In this document: one piece after another, positions 17,513 through 26,841 of the stretch | Layout of the letters: the number at the start of each line of letters is the position of its first letter | How positions within the stretch are numbered: position 1 is the stretch's first letter | Source: Pedobacter cryoconitis | Lineage (GTDB): Bacteria > Bacteroidota > Bacteroidia > Sphingobacteriales > Sphingobacteriaceae | Reading direction: 5' to 3' | NCBI RefSeq assembly: GCF_001590605.1 | Contig: NZ_CP014504.1 | Location: 1,488,001-1,552,000 of the forward strand | Length of the DNA: 64,000 nucleotides | Translations under genes and position numbers: made by a program | Notes under the pieces: model-generated | Database searches by the model: none | Told to the model about the DNA's origin: nothing | Seen by the model: only the letters and a program-made list of their open reading frames with translations

Positions 17513-18602
17513 AGATAAATTTCTGTCCAAAATTAGACTTTACATCTGCTACGATTTGTTTCACGCTCTGTTCTTCAGATCTGGGACAAATCAACAGTGT
17601 ATTGTTCGATTCCACTACAATATAGTCATGTAAGCCCTGCAGGATAACCAGTTTGTCCTCAGGTACATTGACCATACAGTTTGACGAGTTGAACATCATC
17701 ACCTGCTCAGAAGGGATCACTGCATTACCCACATAATCTTTCTCTGCCATCTCATAAATAGAAGCCCATGTCCCAAGGTCTGACCACCCGAAATCGGTAG
17801 GCAGCACATAAACATTATCAGCTTTTTCCATAATGGCGAAGTCAATCGAAATATTGGTGCATTGCAAATATGCATTGCCAATAAAGGCTTTCTCTTCTGG
17901 TGTATTGTATAAAGAGGCACCCAGGTGGAAAATATCATACATATCTGGCAGATGTTTACTGAAAGCGTCATTGATTGCTTTGGCCGACCAGATAAAAATA
18001 CCTGCGTTCCATAAGAAATCACCACTTTGTAAAAATGACTTTGCCAGTTCCAGATTAGGTTTCTCTGTGAATATTTTTACTTTATTGATTTGCGGATCTG
18101 TAGGTAAGGTGGTTTCTACATATTGTATGTAACCATAACCTGTATCAGGGCGGCTCGGCTTGATCCCTAAAGTGATCAGGCAGTCGTTTTCCTTAGCAGC
18201 TTTTAAAGACTGCTCTATAGCTGCTATAAAGGCGTCAAGATTGGATATGGTGTGATCTGATGGAGCAACAACAATAGTCGCATCCGGATTAATCTCAGCA
18301 ATCTTCATAGAGCCATAAGCAATACAAGGCGCTGTATTTCTCATAATAGGTTCTGCAAGGATTTGATTATCCGGAAGGTCAGGAAGCTGCGATTTTACCT
18401 TATCTATATAAATTTCATTGGTTACAATGAAAATGTTTTCGGGCGGACATATTTTTAAAAAGCGATCATATGTACTTTGAATAAGCGTTTTCCCTATACC
18501 AAAAAAATCGATAAACTGTTTCGGATGTTCGATTCTGCTTACAGGCCAAAAACGGCTGCCAACGCCACCGGCCATAATTAGGGCGTAATTATCTTTGTTC
18601 AT
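17511..18602 (-). CDS. manC: Mannose-1-phosphate guanylyltransferase
   Basis: Makes GDP-mannose from mannose-1-phosphate and GTP for surface polysaccharides. The pyrophosphorylase signature is at the N-terminus: IMAGGVGSRFWPVSRIEHPK (about 9-28), with VAPSDH (near 110-115), GYGYIQ (near 155) and FLWNAGIFIW (near 195). Length 363 means only the nucleotidyltransferase domain is present, without a fused PMI cupin. It starts 12 bases after kdsD, so the two form a unit. Confidence 0.92.
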   Translation of the reverse strand: MNKDNYALIMAGGVGSRFWPVSRIEHPKQFIDFFGIGKTLIQSTYDRFLKICPPENIFIVTNEIYIDKVKSQLPDLPDNQILAEPIMRNTAPCIAYGSMKIAEINPDATIVVAPSDHTISNLDAFIAAIEQSLKAAKENDCLITLGIKPSRPDTGYGYIQYVETTLPTDPQINKVKIFTEKPNLELAKSFLQSGDFLWNAGIFIWSAKAINDAFSKHLPDMYDIFHLGASLYNTPEEKAFIGNAYLQCTNISIDFAIMEKADNVYVLPTDFGWSDLGTWASIYEMAEKDYVGNAVIPSEQVMMFNSSNCMVNVPEDKLVILQGLHDYIVVESNNTLLICPRSEEQSVKQIVADVKSNFGQKFI

Positions 18603-18614
18603 ATTAGGATTAAA

Positions 18615-19580
18615 CTATAATAAACCTTCATGCAGAAGGTCGTGCAAATGTACAATACCAAAATAACCATTGGCATCGGTAATTAATAATTGTGTAATAT
18701 TAGATTGTCTGATCAATTCGAACGCGGTTACTGCTAAAGTGTCTTTATCTATCATTTTAGGTTTGCTATTCATAATGTCTTTTGCTGTCAGGCCGGTAAG
18801 GTCTGCATATTTTTCCAGCATTCTTCTGATATCACCGTCTGTAATGATACCAATTATTTGGCTACCATCAACAACAACAACAGCACCTAAACGGTTTTTA
18901 CTAATTGCAATTATGACATCTTTTACAGCTGCGTCAGCTAAAATACTCGGTTTAGCATTGCGTTCTGCCAGATCAGAGACTTTAAGGTACAGTTTTTTTC
19001 CTAAAGACCCTCCCGGATGGAAGCGGGCAAAATCCTGTGCACTGAATTCTCTGGCCAAAAGCAAGCTTACTGCAAGCGCATCTCCCATAGCCAGTTGTGC
19101 AGTTGTACTTGTAGTAGGCGCCAGATTATTAGGACAAGCTTCTTTTTCAACAGTGGTATTGAGAATCAGATCTGCTTGTCTGGCCAGCTCAGATTCGAGT
19201 TGTCCGACCATCCCGATCAGTAAAGCTCCGCACTGCTTTAGCAAGGGCGCGAGGACCTTGATTTCGGGGGTATTTCCGCTCTTGGAAATGCAGATTACAA
19301 TGTCTGTTTTCTGTATCATCCCGAGGTCTCCATGCACCGCATCTGAAGCATGCATATAACTCGATGGCGTGCCTGTAGAATTTAAAGTAGCGACAATTTT
19401 CTGCGCAATAATGGCGCTTTTACCGATTCCTGTAACAATTACACGCCCGTTTCCGGCTATAATCCGCTCCACAATCGCTGCAAAATCGTCATTTATATGT
19501 TTTACGAGCCCAAGTATAGCCTGCGCTTCCGCTTGTAAAGTGTTGATCCCCGCTGTGATAATAGATTTTTTACTTTTCAA
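18615..19580 (-). CDS. kdsD: Arabinose-5-phosphate isomerase (KpsF/GutQ family)
   Basis: Converts ribulose-5-phosphate to arabinose-5-phosphate for Kdo (LPS) synthesis. From N- to C-terminus: SIS domain with the sugar-phosphate loops VIVTGIGKSAIIAQK and ICISKSGNTPEI, then two CBS repeats (from VSDLAERNAKP onward). A longer frame opens at 19724, but it would overlap recQ and adds 48 residues without family character. TTG at 19580 (LKSKKSIITAGINTLQ) gives 321 residues, the usual family length, and lies 37 bases after a TAATTTTG box. The start is therefore my choice. recQ-kdsA is divergent. Confidence 0.88.
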   Translation of the reverse strand: MKSKKSIITAGINTLQAEAQAILGLVKHINDDFAAIVERIIAGNGRVIVTGIGKSAIIAQKIVATLNSTGTPSSYMHASDAVHGDLGMIQKTDIVICISKSGNTPEIKVLAPLLKQCGALLIGMVGQLESELARQADLILNTTVEKEACPNNLAPTTSTTAQLAMGDALAVSLLLAREFSAQDFARFHPGGSLGKKLYLKVSDLAERNAKPSILADAAVKDVIIAISKNRLGAVVVVDGSQIIGIITDGDIRRMLEKYADLTGLTAKDIMNSKPKMIDKDTLAVTAFELIRQSNITQLLITDANGYFGIVHLHDLLHEGLL

Positions 19581-19616
19581 AGAGAAATATTTAGTATATT
19601 GATGCTTTAATTGGTG

Positions 19617-19624
19617 CAAAATTA
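19617..19624 (-). promoter_or_regulatory. Candidate -7 box for kdsD-manC
   Basis: On the minus strand the sequence reads TAATTTTG, fitting TANNTTTG. It lies 37 bases upstream of the TTG start chosen for kdsD and supports that start over the longer frame, in which this box would be coding. Confidence 0.45.
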
Positions 19625-19668
19625 TGTTATTTTGAATCAAAAATAGCACTGAATATTTTATACACAAA

Positions 19669-21858
19669 ATGGATGTGAAAAAGTCGTTGTTTGACAACTT
19701 ACAAACCTTTTTTGGTTTCGACAATTTTAAGGGGGATCAGGAATCAATTATTACCAATGTTCTTGAGCGGAAAAATACCTTTGTAATTATGCCAACGGGT
19801 GGGGGGAAATCTATCTGTTACCAATTACCAGCTTTAATGTCAGAAGGTACTGCCATCGTGATATCGCCGCTTATTGCGCTGATGAAAAATCAGGTGGATC
19901 AGTTGAGGGCTTTTGGTGGAAGTGACAGTATTGCACACTTTCTGAATTCTTCTTTAAATAAATCGGAAATAGCCCAGGTAAAAAGCGATTTGTTAAGTGG
20001 TCAGACTAAATTATTATACGTAGCCCCGGAATCATTATCCAAGCCGGATAATATCGAATTTCTGAAGCTTATTACGATCTCTTTTGTTGCGGTTGATGAA
20101 GCCCATTGTATTTCAGAATGGGGACATGATTTTCGTCCGGAGTACCGGAGGATCCGCCAGGTGATCAGCGGCCTGGGACCAGACATCCCGATTATTGCAT
20201 TAACTGCAACGGCAACACCGAAGGTGCAGCAGGATATTATTAAGAACTTGCAGATGGCCGACGCTACCTTGTTTAAGTCCTCGTTTAACAGACCCAACTT
20301 ATTTTATGAAATACGCCCTAAAAGGGATGTAATCAAAGAAATCATCAGGTACATTAAATACAATACAGGTAAATCCGGTATTATTTACTGCCTGAGCAGA
20401 AAAAAGGTGGAAGAAGTTGCTGAAGCATTAAACCTGAATGGCATCAAGGCATTGCCTTACCATGCCGGATTAGAACCTAAAGTCAGAGCCGATACGCAAG
20501 ACAAATTCCTGATGGAAGATGTGGAGGTTATTGTGGCTACCATCGCTTTCGGGATGGGAATTGACAAACCTGATGTTCGTTTCGTAATTCACCATGATAT
20601 TCCTAAAAGTATGGAAGGTTATTACCAGGAAACTGGAAGAGCCGGACGTGATGGCGGAGAAGGTGTTTGTATTGCATTTTACGCACAGAAAGATGTAGAC
20701 AAGCTGGCTAAATTCATGAAAGATAAGCCGGTGGCTGAGCGTGAAATTGGTACACAAATCTTAAAAGAGGTTATTGACTACGCGGAATCAGGTGTGTGCC
20801 GCAGAAAGCAGATCCTGCATTATTTCGGAGAAAACTTCAACGAGACAGGCTGTAACTGTATGTGTGATAACTGTAAAAAACCTAAAACGTATTTTGAAGC
20901 CGAAGAGCACTTAAAGGTTGCACTGACGCTGATTAAAAATATCGGGGAGAAGTTTGACGATGCACATATCCTTTGTGTTTTATTAGGAATGGAGACCGCG
21001 CAGACTATCGCTTATGAGCATAGTAAACTGCAGGAGTTTGGACTGGGTAAAGTAGAAGGTGAAAATCTTTGGAAATCTTTAATCAGACAGGCCGTATTGA
21101 ATAACTTTTTATCAAAAGATATTGATAACTATGGTTTATTAAGACTGACCAATTCGGGAAATGACTTCATCAAAAACCCATACAGTCTTAAATTCATTCT
21201 GAATGTACCTATCGAAAGTTCGGCAGATGACGATGAAGATGATGTAAAACATGGTAGTGGAACGCTGGATACGCAATTGCTTCAATTGCTGAAAGATCTG
21301 AGAAAAAAGATCGCGAAACAGAAAAATGTTCCTCCTTTCGTCGTTTTCCAGGACCCTTCACTCGAAGAAATGTGTACGCATTATCCGATTGCTATGGATG
21401 AACTGAAACAGATTTCGGGTGTCGGAAATGGCAAGGCTATGAAGTTTGGTACGCCTTTCCTTGAACTGATCAAAAAATATGTGACAGACAATGACATTGA
21501 GCGTCCTATAGATTTAATTATTAAAACACAGGCAAATAAATCACAATTAAAGGTTTCCATTATACAAAATGTAGACAGACAGATTGGACTGGAAGATATT
21601 GCCAAATCTAAAGGGATCACTTATAGTGAAATCCTGAAAGAAATAGAAGCGATTGTGAACTCCGGAACTAAGCTGAACCTGAACTACTTTGTAGATGAAA
21701 TGCTGGATGACGATCGCCAGGACGAAGTATTTGATTACTTCCGTGCGGCTGAGAATGATTCAATTGATGAAGCTTTGAAAGATTTGGGTGAAACGGATTA
21801 TACGCGTGAAGAGATACAATTAATGAGAATCAAGTTCATGTCAGAACTTGGAAATTAA
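19669..21858 (+). CDS. recQ: RecQ-family ATP-dependent DNA helicase
   Basis: 3'-5' DNA helicase in recombinational repair. Walker A PTGGGKS at 42-48, DEAH at 143-146, the aromatic-rich loop EWGHDFRPEYRRI after it, a helicase C domain with HAGLEPKVRADTQDKF and QETGRAGRDG, four-cysteine zinc site (GVCRRKQIL ... GCNCMCDNCKK, near 375-407), winged helix, and an HRDC domain near 555-620 (PPFVVFQDPSLEEMC). The ~100 residues after HRDC form an extra helical tail seen in Bacteroidota RecQ. Length 729. kdsA follows after 9 bases. Confidence 0.96.
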   Translation: MDVKKSLFDNLQTFFGFDNFKGDQESIITNVLERKNTFVIMPTGGGKSICYQLPALMSEGTAIVISPLIALMKNQVDQLRAFGGSDSIAHFLNSSLNKSEIAQVKSDLLSGQTKLLYVAPESLSKPDNIEFLKLITISFVAVDEAHCISEWGHDFRPEYRRIRQVISGLGPDIPIIALTATATPKVQQDIIKNLQMADATLFKSSFNRPNLFYEIRPKRDVIKEIIRYIKYNTGKSGIIYCLSRKKVEEVAEALNLNGIKALPYHAGLEPKVRADTQDKFLMEDVEVIVATIAFGMGIDKPDVRFVIHHDIPKSMEGYYQETGRAGRDGGEGVCIAFYAQKDVDKLAKFMKDKPVAEREIGTQILKEVIDYAESGVCRRKQILHYFGENFNETGCNCMCDNCKKPKTYFEAEEHLKVALTLIKNIGEKFDDAHILCVLLGMETAQTIAYEHSKLQEFGLGKVEGENLWKSLIRQAVLNNFLSKDIDNYGLLRLTNSGNDFIKNPYSLKFILNVPIESSADDDEDDVKHGSGTLDTQLLQLLKDLRKKIAKQKNVPPFVVFQDPSLEEMCTHYPIAMDELKQISGVGNGKAMKFGTPFLELIKKYVTDNDIERPIDLIIKTQANKSQLKVSIIQNVDRQIGLEDIAKSKGITYSEILKEIEAIVNSGTKLNLNYFVDEMLDDDRQDEVFDYFRAAENDSIDEALKDLGETDYTREEIQLMRIKFMSELGN

Positions 21859-21867
21859 AGCTACAGC

Positions 21868-22683
21868 ATGGTCAATTTTGAATTAGATAAATTAAAACAT
21901 ACGACTTCCGGTAATTTCTTTTTGATGGCCGGCCCTTGTGCAATTGAAGGGGAAGAAATCGCAATGAGAATTGCAGAAAGAATTGTAACCCTTACTGATC
22001 AGTTAGAAATCCCTTTTATTTTTAAAGGTTCTTACAGAAAAGCAAACCGTTCTAAAGGTGACTCTTTTACTGGTATTGGTGACGAAAAAGCATTAAAGAT
22101 TTTAGAAAAGGTTGGAAAAACTTTTGGTGTACCAACAGTAACTGATATTCATGAGAGTGCTGAGGCTGCAATGGCCGCTGCATACGTGGATGTGTTACAG
22201 ATCCCTGCATTTTTATGCAGACAAACGGATTTGCTGATTGCTGCTGCCAAAACTGGAAAAGTTGTTAACGTGAAGAAAGGGCAGTTCCTTTCTGCGGGTT
22301 CGATGAGATTTGCAGTTGATAAGGTTTACGAAGCTGGAAATAAACGTGTGATATTGACGGATAGGGGGAATACCTTCGGTTATCAGGACTTAATTGTAGA
22401 TTACCGTGGTTTACCTGAAATGCAGTCTTTTGGAGTACCTGTAGTGATGGATGTAACGCACTCTTTACAGCAGCCAAATCAAAGTTCTGGTGTAACGGGT
22501 GGTAAACCTCAGTTAATTGAGACTATTGCGAAGGCAGCTATAGCTGTTGGAGCTGATGGATTATTCATTGAGACACATCCTGATCCTGCGCATGCAAAAT
22601 CTGATGGTGCAAATATGCTTCATCTTGATTTATTAGAGCAGTTATTAGTGAAGTTAATTAAGATTAGAAAAGCGGTAGTTTAG
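21868..22683 (+). CDS. kdsA: 3-deoxy-8-phosphooctulonate synthase
   Basis: Joins arabinose-5-phosphate and phosphoenolpyruvate to Kdo-8-phosphate for lipid A/LPS core. It has the barrel-fold hallmarks FFLMAGPCAIEGEE (about 17-30), FKGSYRKANRS (about 52-62), VNVKKGQFLSAGSM, and the substrate loop DVTHSLQQPN (about 196-205), then GLFIETHPDPAHAKSDGANM. Length 271 is normal. The adjacent divergent kdsD makes its substrate, so this is a Kdo locus split by recQ. Confidence 0.96.
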   Translation: MVNFELDKLKHTTSGNFFLMAGPCAIEGEEIAMRIAERIVTLTDQLEIPFIFKGSYRKANRSKGDSFTGIGDEKALKILEKVGKTFGVPTVTDIHESAEAAMAAAYVDVLQIPAFLCRQTDLLIAAAKTGKVVNVKKGQFLSAGSMRFAVDKVYEAGNKRVILTDRGNTFGYQDLIVDYRGLPEMQSFGVPVVMDVTHSLQQPNQSSGVTGGKPQLIETIAKAAIAVGADGLFIETHPDPAHAKSDGANMLHLDLLEQLLVKLIKIRKAVV

Positions 22684-22739
22684 TATTGGTGGTGGGTTTT
22701 ACCCCTATTGGTGCGCTATTAAATAAGCTATGTGCTTCT

Positions 22740-22800
22740 ATTACTGGTATATAAGAATAGGCCGTGTCATTGACACGGCCTATTCTTATATACCAGTAAT
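22740..22800. repeat. 61-base perfect palindrome between kdsA and the OmpA gene
   Basis: Two 30-base arms (22740-22769 and 22771-22800) are exact reverse complements around a single central T. The core GGCCGTGTCA/TGACACGGCC is strong. The right arm contains the last codons and stop (22786-22788) of the OmpA gene, so the left arm is an inverted copy of coding DNA. It probably acts as a bidirectional terminator between convergent genes, although neither side has a T tract. Confidence 0.85.
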
Positions 22801-24687
22801 GATGAATGAAGTTCTGCGGTTTTGCTGACGGCCAGCAGGGGTATCATTTGATGAAATTGGTTTAGTAGCACCGAATCCTTTGAATGTCAACCTTTCAGGC
22901 TTTACTTTATTTGCAGTCAAATAGTCATAAACTGCTTTGGAGCGCTGTAAAGATAATTTCTGATTCGCTTCTGCATTACCTTCATTGTCAGTGTGCCCCT
23001 GAATTTCAATGCTTACAGATGTGTTAGCCTGCAGCAATTGCAAAAGATTCGTTAACTCTGTAATTGATGGCGGAAGAAGTTCTGCTTTATTGGTATCAAA
23101 AAATATATTCTTTAAAACCACATTTGCACCAGGTTTAAGTTTTTCAAGATAAATTTCCAATAGATAAGGCTGACCCGATTTTGCCTGGTTCAATTCGAAA
23201 TTCTCAGAATAAAACAGGTAACCATCAGCCACCGCATTAAAAGCATAAGTACTGCCCAGCGGCATCACTGCCAGAAATTCGCCATTATCTTTTGAGGTAA
23301 AGTCATTGAATTTAGTCTCTTTCGTTTTCAGGTTTACCACTTGTACTTTGGCTTCCAGATATCCACGGGTTTCTTTGTCTCTGACAATGCCTTTAACATA
23401 AGTAATGGGTAGCGGTCTTGCGGCGGCTGGTAATTTAAATCTGTAAATATCCATGTCACCTAAACCATCTTTAAGTATAGAAGAGAAGTACCCCTCGGTG
23501 CCATCCGGACTTACCATTAATCCACTTTCTTCATTGAAGGTATTAATAGGATAACCGAGGTTCACAGGTTTGCCCCATTTTCCATCTGCTTGTGCACGGC
23601 TGTAGAAGATATCCATACTGCCCATGCCCGGCCATCCATTAGAAGAGAAGTATAAAGTTTTTCCATCGGGGTGTATAAATGGGGTATTCTCATCATAAAC
23701 CGTATTGATATCCGGTCCAAGGTTTTCTGGTTTACTCCATTCGCCTTCACCATTTAAAGTGGTTTTCCAAATGTCATATCCACCTATTCCTCCGGGGCGG
23801 TTACTCACAAAATAAAGTGTATTTCCATCCGGAGTTACTGCTGGCTGAGAATCCCAGGAAGAGGAGTTGACTACAGACCCAAGGTTAAAAGGGGCATCCC
23901 ACTGGTTTCCGTTTTTATGACTTACATACAGATCACAACTTCCAAGTCCATCTGGTCGGTTACAGCCCGTAAAAAACAAGTACATTCCATCTGGTGAAAT
24001 CGATTGCGCACCTTCATTAAATCTGGTATTAATTTTATCACTGAGCGGGATTGCTGTTTTCCATTCTTTATTTACTTTACGGGAGATATAAAAATCCTCA
24101 TTCCCCTCAACTGTACGGCTAAAGATAAGTGTTGAGCCATCTGCGGTGAGTGTGGGTAAATATTCTCTGTCTTTGGTATTAATGAAAGGCCCTAAATTTA
24201 TAGGGACATATTTTTCGGGTGCTTTGATTGCAACGGTTGCAAAATCACAATCCCGGATATATTTTTCCGCTTTTAAAACCATTTCGCGGTCTTTTCCCTG
24301 ATAAGCCATCTTAAATAAGGAGAAGTGTTTCCCCGCATCAGCATATTGCCCGCTGTTCAATTCTGCTTCACCTAAAGAATAATAAACTCTCGCTGCCAAT
24401 GGAACGGTTTGAATGTCAATCGCTTTTAAATAATTGACTTTGGCTTTTTCAAAAGATCTTTTCAGTTTGTAAATATCTGCCAATTGAACAAAAGCAAACT
24501 GAAAAGAAGGATCTGCTGCTACTGCATCTTCTAAAGATTTAGCAGCGCCGTCATAATCTTTGGTCAATAGTGACTTTTGTGCGTACTCGAAATTCTGTTG
24601 TGCTTTTTTTACAGCAGACTCCTGTGCCCGGACAAAACTACTAGTGATAAATAACAGATAAAAAAATGCTATTGTAATCTTCTTCAT
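22786..24687 (-). CDS. OmpA-family outer-membrane protein with TPR and PD40 repeats
   Basis: A 633-residue exported protein. Signal peptide at 1-21 (ending VRAQ), TPR-like helices to about 150, then a beta-propeller of PD40/WD40-like repeats (SPDGMYLFFTGCNRPDG, TPDGNTLYFVSNRPGG, HPDGKTLYFSSNGWPG, SPDGTEGYFSS), a CarboxypepD-regulatory-like beta domain near 430-500, and a C-terminal OmpA domain that binds peptidoglycan (IEIQGHTDNEGNAEANQKLS and QRSKAV). This arrangement is common in Bacteroidota and anchors the outer membrane to the cell wall. The end of the gene lies inside the 61-base palindrome. Confidence 0.93.
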   Translation of the reverse strand: MKKITIAFFYLLFITSSFVRAQESAVKKAQQNFEYAQKSLLTKDYDGAAKSLEDAVAADPSFQFAFVQLADIYKLKRSFEKAKVNYLKAIDIQTVPLAARVYYSLGEAELNSGQYADAGKHFSLFKMAYQGKDREMVLKAEKYIRDCDFATVAIKAPEKYVPINLGPFINTKDREYLPTLTADGSTLIFSRTVEGNEDFYISRKVNKEWKTAIPLSDKINTRFNEGAQSISPDGMYLFFTGCNRPDGLGSCDLYVSHKNGNQWDAPFNLGSVVNSSSWDSQPAVTPDGNTLYFVSNRPGGIGGYDIWKTTLNGEGEWSKPENLGPDINTVYDENTPFIHPDGKTLYFSSNGWPGMGSMDIFYSRAQADGKWGKPVNLGYPINTFNEESGLMVSPDGTEGYFSSILKDGLGDMDIYRFKLPAAARPLPITYVKGIVRDKETRGYLEAKVQVVNLKTKETKFNDFTSKDNGEFLAVMPLGSTYAFNAVADGYLFYSENFELNQAKSGQPYLLEIYLEKLKPGANVVLKNIFFDTNKAELLPPSITELTNLLQLLQANTSVSIEIQGHTDNEGNAEANQKLSLQRSKAVYDYLTANKVKPERLTFKGFGATKPISSNDTPAGRQQNRRTSFIITGI

Positions 24688-24795
24688 GTTTTTTCTATTA
24701 AATCGGGCATGGAGAGCCGTATAAATTAAAATTACAAATTTATAGGACTCTTTAGCAAGAGAGATGAACTTAATAAAAAAACAGGAATTAACCGC

Positions 24796-25419
24796 TTAAG
24801 GAATATTTAAGTATTTATGTGTTTGCAAGGAAATTTCCCACTTAGGATTGGCCATCACATAATCTATAATCATTGGCGTAATTTCTTTTGATTTAGACCA
24901 TTCCGGCTGAAGATAAAGTTTGCAGGCAGGAGATACCGTTTCTGCATATTTCTCAGCCCATTCAAAATCACTCTTATTAAAGACAATAACTTTTAATTCA
25001 TTGGCGAAAGGAGTAATGTCCGGACGCGGTGCTTTGAACTTTTTTGGAGATAAACAGATCCAGTCCCAACTGCCTGACAATGGATAAGCTCCCGAAGTTT
25101 CAATAAAAGTAAGGATGTTTTTTTCCTGCAGTTTTTTGGTCAGGTAATCCATGTTATAGATCAATGGCTCGCCACCGGTAATGACAACCGCTTTACCAGG
25201 AAATGTATCTGCTTTTTCAGCAATATCATCCGCTGAAGTTAAGGGGTGAAGTTCAGCGTCCCAGCTCTCCTTCACATCACACCAGTGACAACCCACATCG
25301 CAACCTCCAAGACGAATAAAATAGGCAGCTTTGCCTGTGTTAAAACCTTCACCCTGAATTGTGTAAAATTCTTCCATTAATGGAAGCAATGTGCCGTCTG
25401 CTGGAATATTATGTGCCAT
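24796..25419 (-). CDS. queE: 7-carboxy-7-deazaguanine synthase
   Basis: Radical SAM enzyme of queuosine biosynthesis, converting 6-carboxy-tetrahydropterin to 7-carboxy-7-deazaguanine. The CX3CX2C iron-sulfur motif is C40, C44, C47 (GGCDVGCHWCDVKESW). EEFYTIQGEGFNTGKAAYFI precedes it and VVITGGEPLIYN follows near 75. Length 207 fits. A queuosine-precursor transporter gene is 7 kb away at 32,612. Confidence 0.93.
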   Translation of the reverse strand: MAHNIPADGTLLPLMEEFYTIQGEGFNTGKAAYFIRLGGCDVGCHWCDVKESWDAELHPLTSADDIAEKADTFPGKAVVITGGEPLIYNMDYLTKKLQEKNILTFIETSGAYPLSGSWDWICLSPKKFKAPRPDITPFANELKVIVFNKSDFEWAEKYAETVSPACKLYLQPEWSKSKEITPMIIDYVMANPKWEISLQTHKYLNIP

Positions 25420-25430
25420 ATATCAATTGG

Positions 25431-25438
25431 CAAAGTTA
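25431..25438 (-). promoter_or_regulatory. Candidate -7 box for queE
   Basis: Minus-strand TAACTTTG fits TANNTTTG and ends 12 bases before the queE ATG, implying a very short leader. Confidence 0.4.
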
Positions 25439-25517
25439 AATAAATATGCATGGAAAATAGGAATATATGTATATTGACCGCATTTAAATGACTAATCTAT
25501 GAATAAGTACAGCAGTC

Positions 25518-25862
25518 ATGGCTGATTTGCGCTGGTATAAAATTGAGGAAGAAATTCCAGCAGGGGATTTCATTCGTCAAATTAATCTGGCGGGTAAGAA
25601 ATTGTGTCTGCTCAGGCATCAAAACGAAATTCACCTGGTGCAAAACTCTTGTCCGCATGCGGGTGGGATTCTTAGTGGTGGATGGTGCGAGCATGGGAAA
25701 TTAATCTGTCCCATCCATCGGTACACTTATGATTTGTCAACCGGAAGAGGGGCAGAGGGGCAAGGGGACTACATAGATTTATATCCTGTAAAAGAAGAAC
25801 CGGACGGTTTATATGCTGGATTTAAACAAAGCTTATTCAGCCGGTTTTTTGGCAAAAAATAA
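25518..25862 (+). CDS. Rieske [2Fe-2S] protein
   Basis: A 114-residue soluble ferredoxin of the Rieske type. The cluster ligands are C45 and H47 in SCPHAGG, and C64 and H67 in LICPIHRYTYDL. It is a stand-alone domain like the small subunits that pass electrons to oxygenases or nitrite reductases; its partner is not encoded next door. Single-gene unit, with a terminator right after it. Confidence 0.88.
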   Translation: MADLRWYKIEEEIPAGDFIRQINLAGKKLCLLRHQNEIHLVQNSCPHAGGILSGGWCEHGKLICPIHRYTYDLSTGRGAEGQGDYIDLYPVKEEPDGLYAGFKQSLFSRFFGKK

Positions 25863-25871
25863 GTTTAAAAG

Positions 25872-25902
25872 AAAACGGCCTGTATTTCTACAAGCCGTTT
25901 TT
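25872..25902. terminator. Terminator between the Rieske gene and folD
   Basis: AAAACGGC and GCCGTTTT pair, extended by TGTA/TACA after one mismatch, around a TTTC loop; A and T tracts on the two sides suit both directions. Confidence 0.7.
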
Positions 25903-25929
25903 ATCAATAATAATGCTATTATCCCTCGC

Positions 25930-26811
25930 TTAAGAATAGATTTCTTTTTTAGCTGAGGCCAATGTGTTTTTCAATAACCCAACAATAGTCATCAAACCAA
26001 CTCCACCCGGAACAGGTGTAATCCATGAAGCTAAAGGAGCTACGTTCTCAAAATCAACATCGCCATATAATTTATAGCCAGATTTGGTAGTCTCAGAAGT
26101 CTCTCTGTTAATACCAACATCAATAATGATTGCACCAGTTTTAACCATATCAGCAGTTACAAAGTTCTTTTTACCGATAGCAGCAATAATAATATCTGCC
26201 TGTAAAGCAATTTCTTTCAGATTGGTAGTCTTACTGTGTGTAAGCGTAACCGTACAATTTCCAGGATTTGCATTTCGCGCCATTAAAATACTCATTGGGC
26301 TACCTACAATATTGCTTCGTCCTACAACAACACAATGTTTTCCTGCGGTATCAATTCCATAAGCTTTCAGCAGCAATAAAATTCCATAAGGAGTAGCCGG
26401 AATAAAACAAGGCAGATTACGCATCATACGCCCTAAGTTTACCGGGTGAAATCCGTCTACATCTTTACGATGGTCTATAGCTTCAGTAACTTTCTCCGGA
26501 TCAATGTGTTTTGGGAGAGGAAGCTGAACAATCAGTCCATCTACACCTGCATCACTATTGATCTCATGGATTTTTTGAAGTAATTCTTCTTCAGTTACGT
26601 CTGTATCATATCTGATCAGCGAAGATTGAAAGCCTACTTTTTCGCAATTTTTCATCTTGCTGGCCACGTAAGTCTCACTTCCACCGTCATTACCAACCAA
26701 TATGGCTAATAAATGAGGTTTACGCCCACTTTGTGCTAAAAATTCTGCCGCTTCTGCTGCTATTTCTAATTTAATCTTTTCTGATGCGAATTTTCCGTCC
26801 AGTAACTGCAT
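25930..26811 (-). CDS. folD: Methylenetetrahydrofolate dehydrogenase/cyclohydrolase
   Basis: Bifunctional enzyme interconverting 5,10-methylene-THF and 10-formyl-THF, a supply of one-carbon units for purines. It shows [14 protein letters not shown] with the catalytic lysine (near 56), [14 protein letters not shown] (near 95), [13 protein letters not shown], the NADP site [13 protein letters not shown] (near 165) and [18 protein letters not shown] near 270. Length 293 is normal. It follows lepA by 30 bases. Confidence 0.96.
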   Translation of the reverse strand: MQLLDGKFASEKIKLEIAAEAAEFLAQSGRKPHLLAILVGNDGGSETYVASKMKNCEKVGFQSSLIRYDTDVTEEELLQKIHEINSDAGVDGLIVQLPLPKHIDPEKVTEAIDHRKDVDGFHPVNLGRMMRNLPCFIPATPYGILLLLKAYGIDTAGKHCVVVGRSNIVGSPMSILMARNANPGNCTVTLTHSKTTNLKEIALQADIIIAAIGKKNFVTADMVKTGAIIIDVGINRETSETTKSGYKLYGDVDFENVAPLASWITPVPGGVGLMTIVGLLKNTLASAKKEIYS

Positions 26812-26841
26812 GTCAAGCGTTATGTTTTGTGTGTTAAACGA

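Noticed and set aside
19581..19724. N-terminal extension of kdsD
   Set aside because: Overlaps recQ and gives a length beyond the family; it contains a promoter box.
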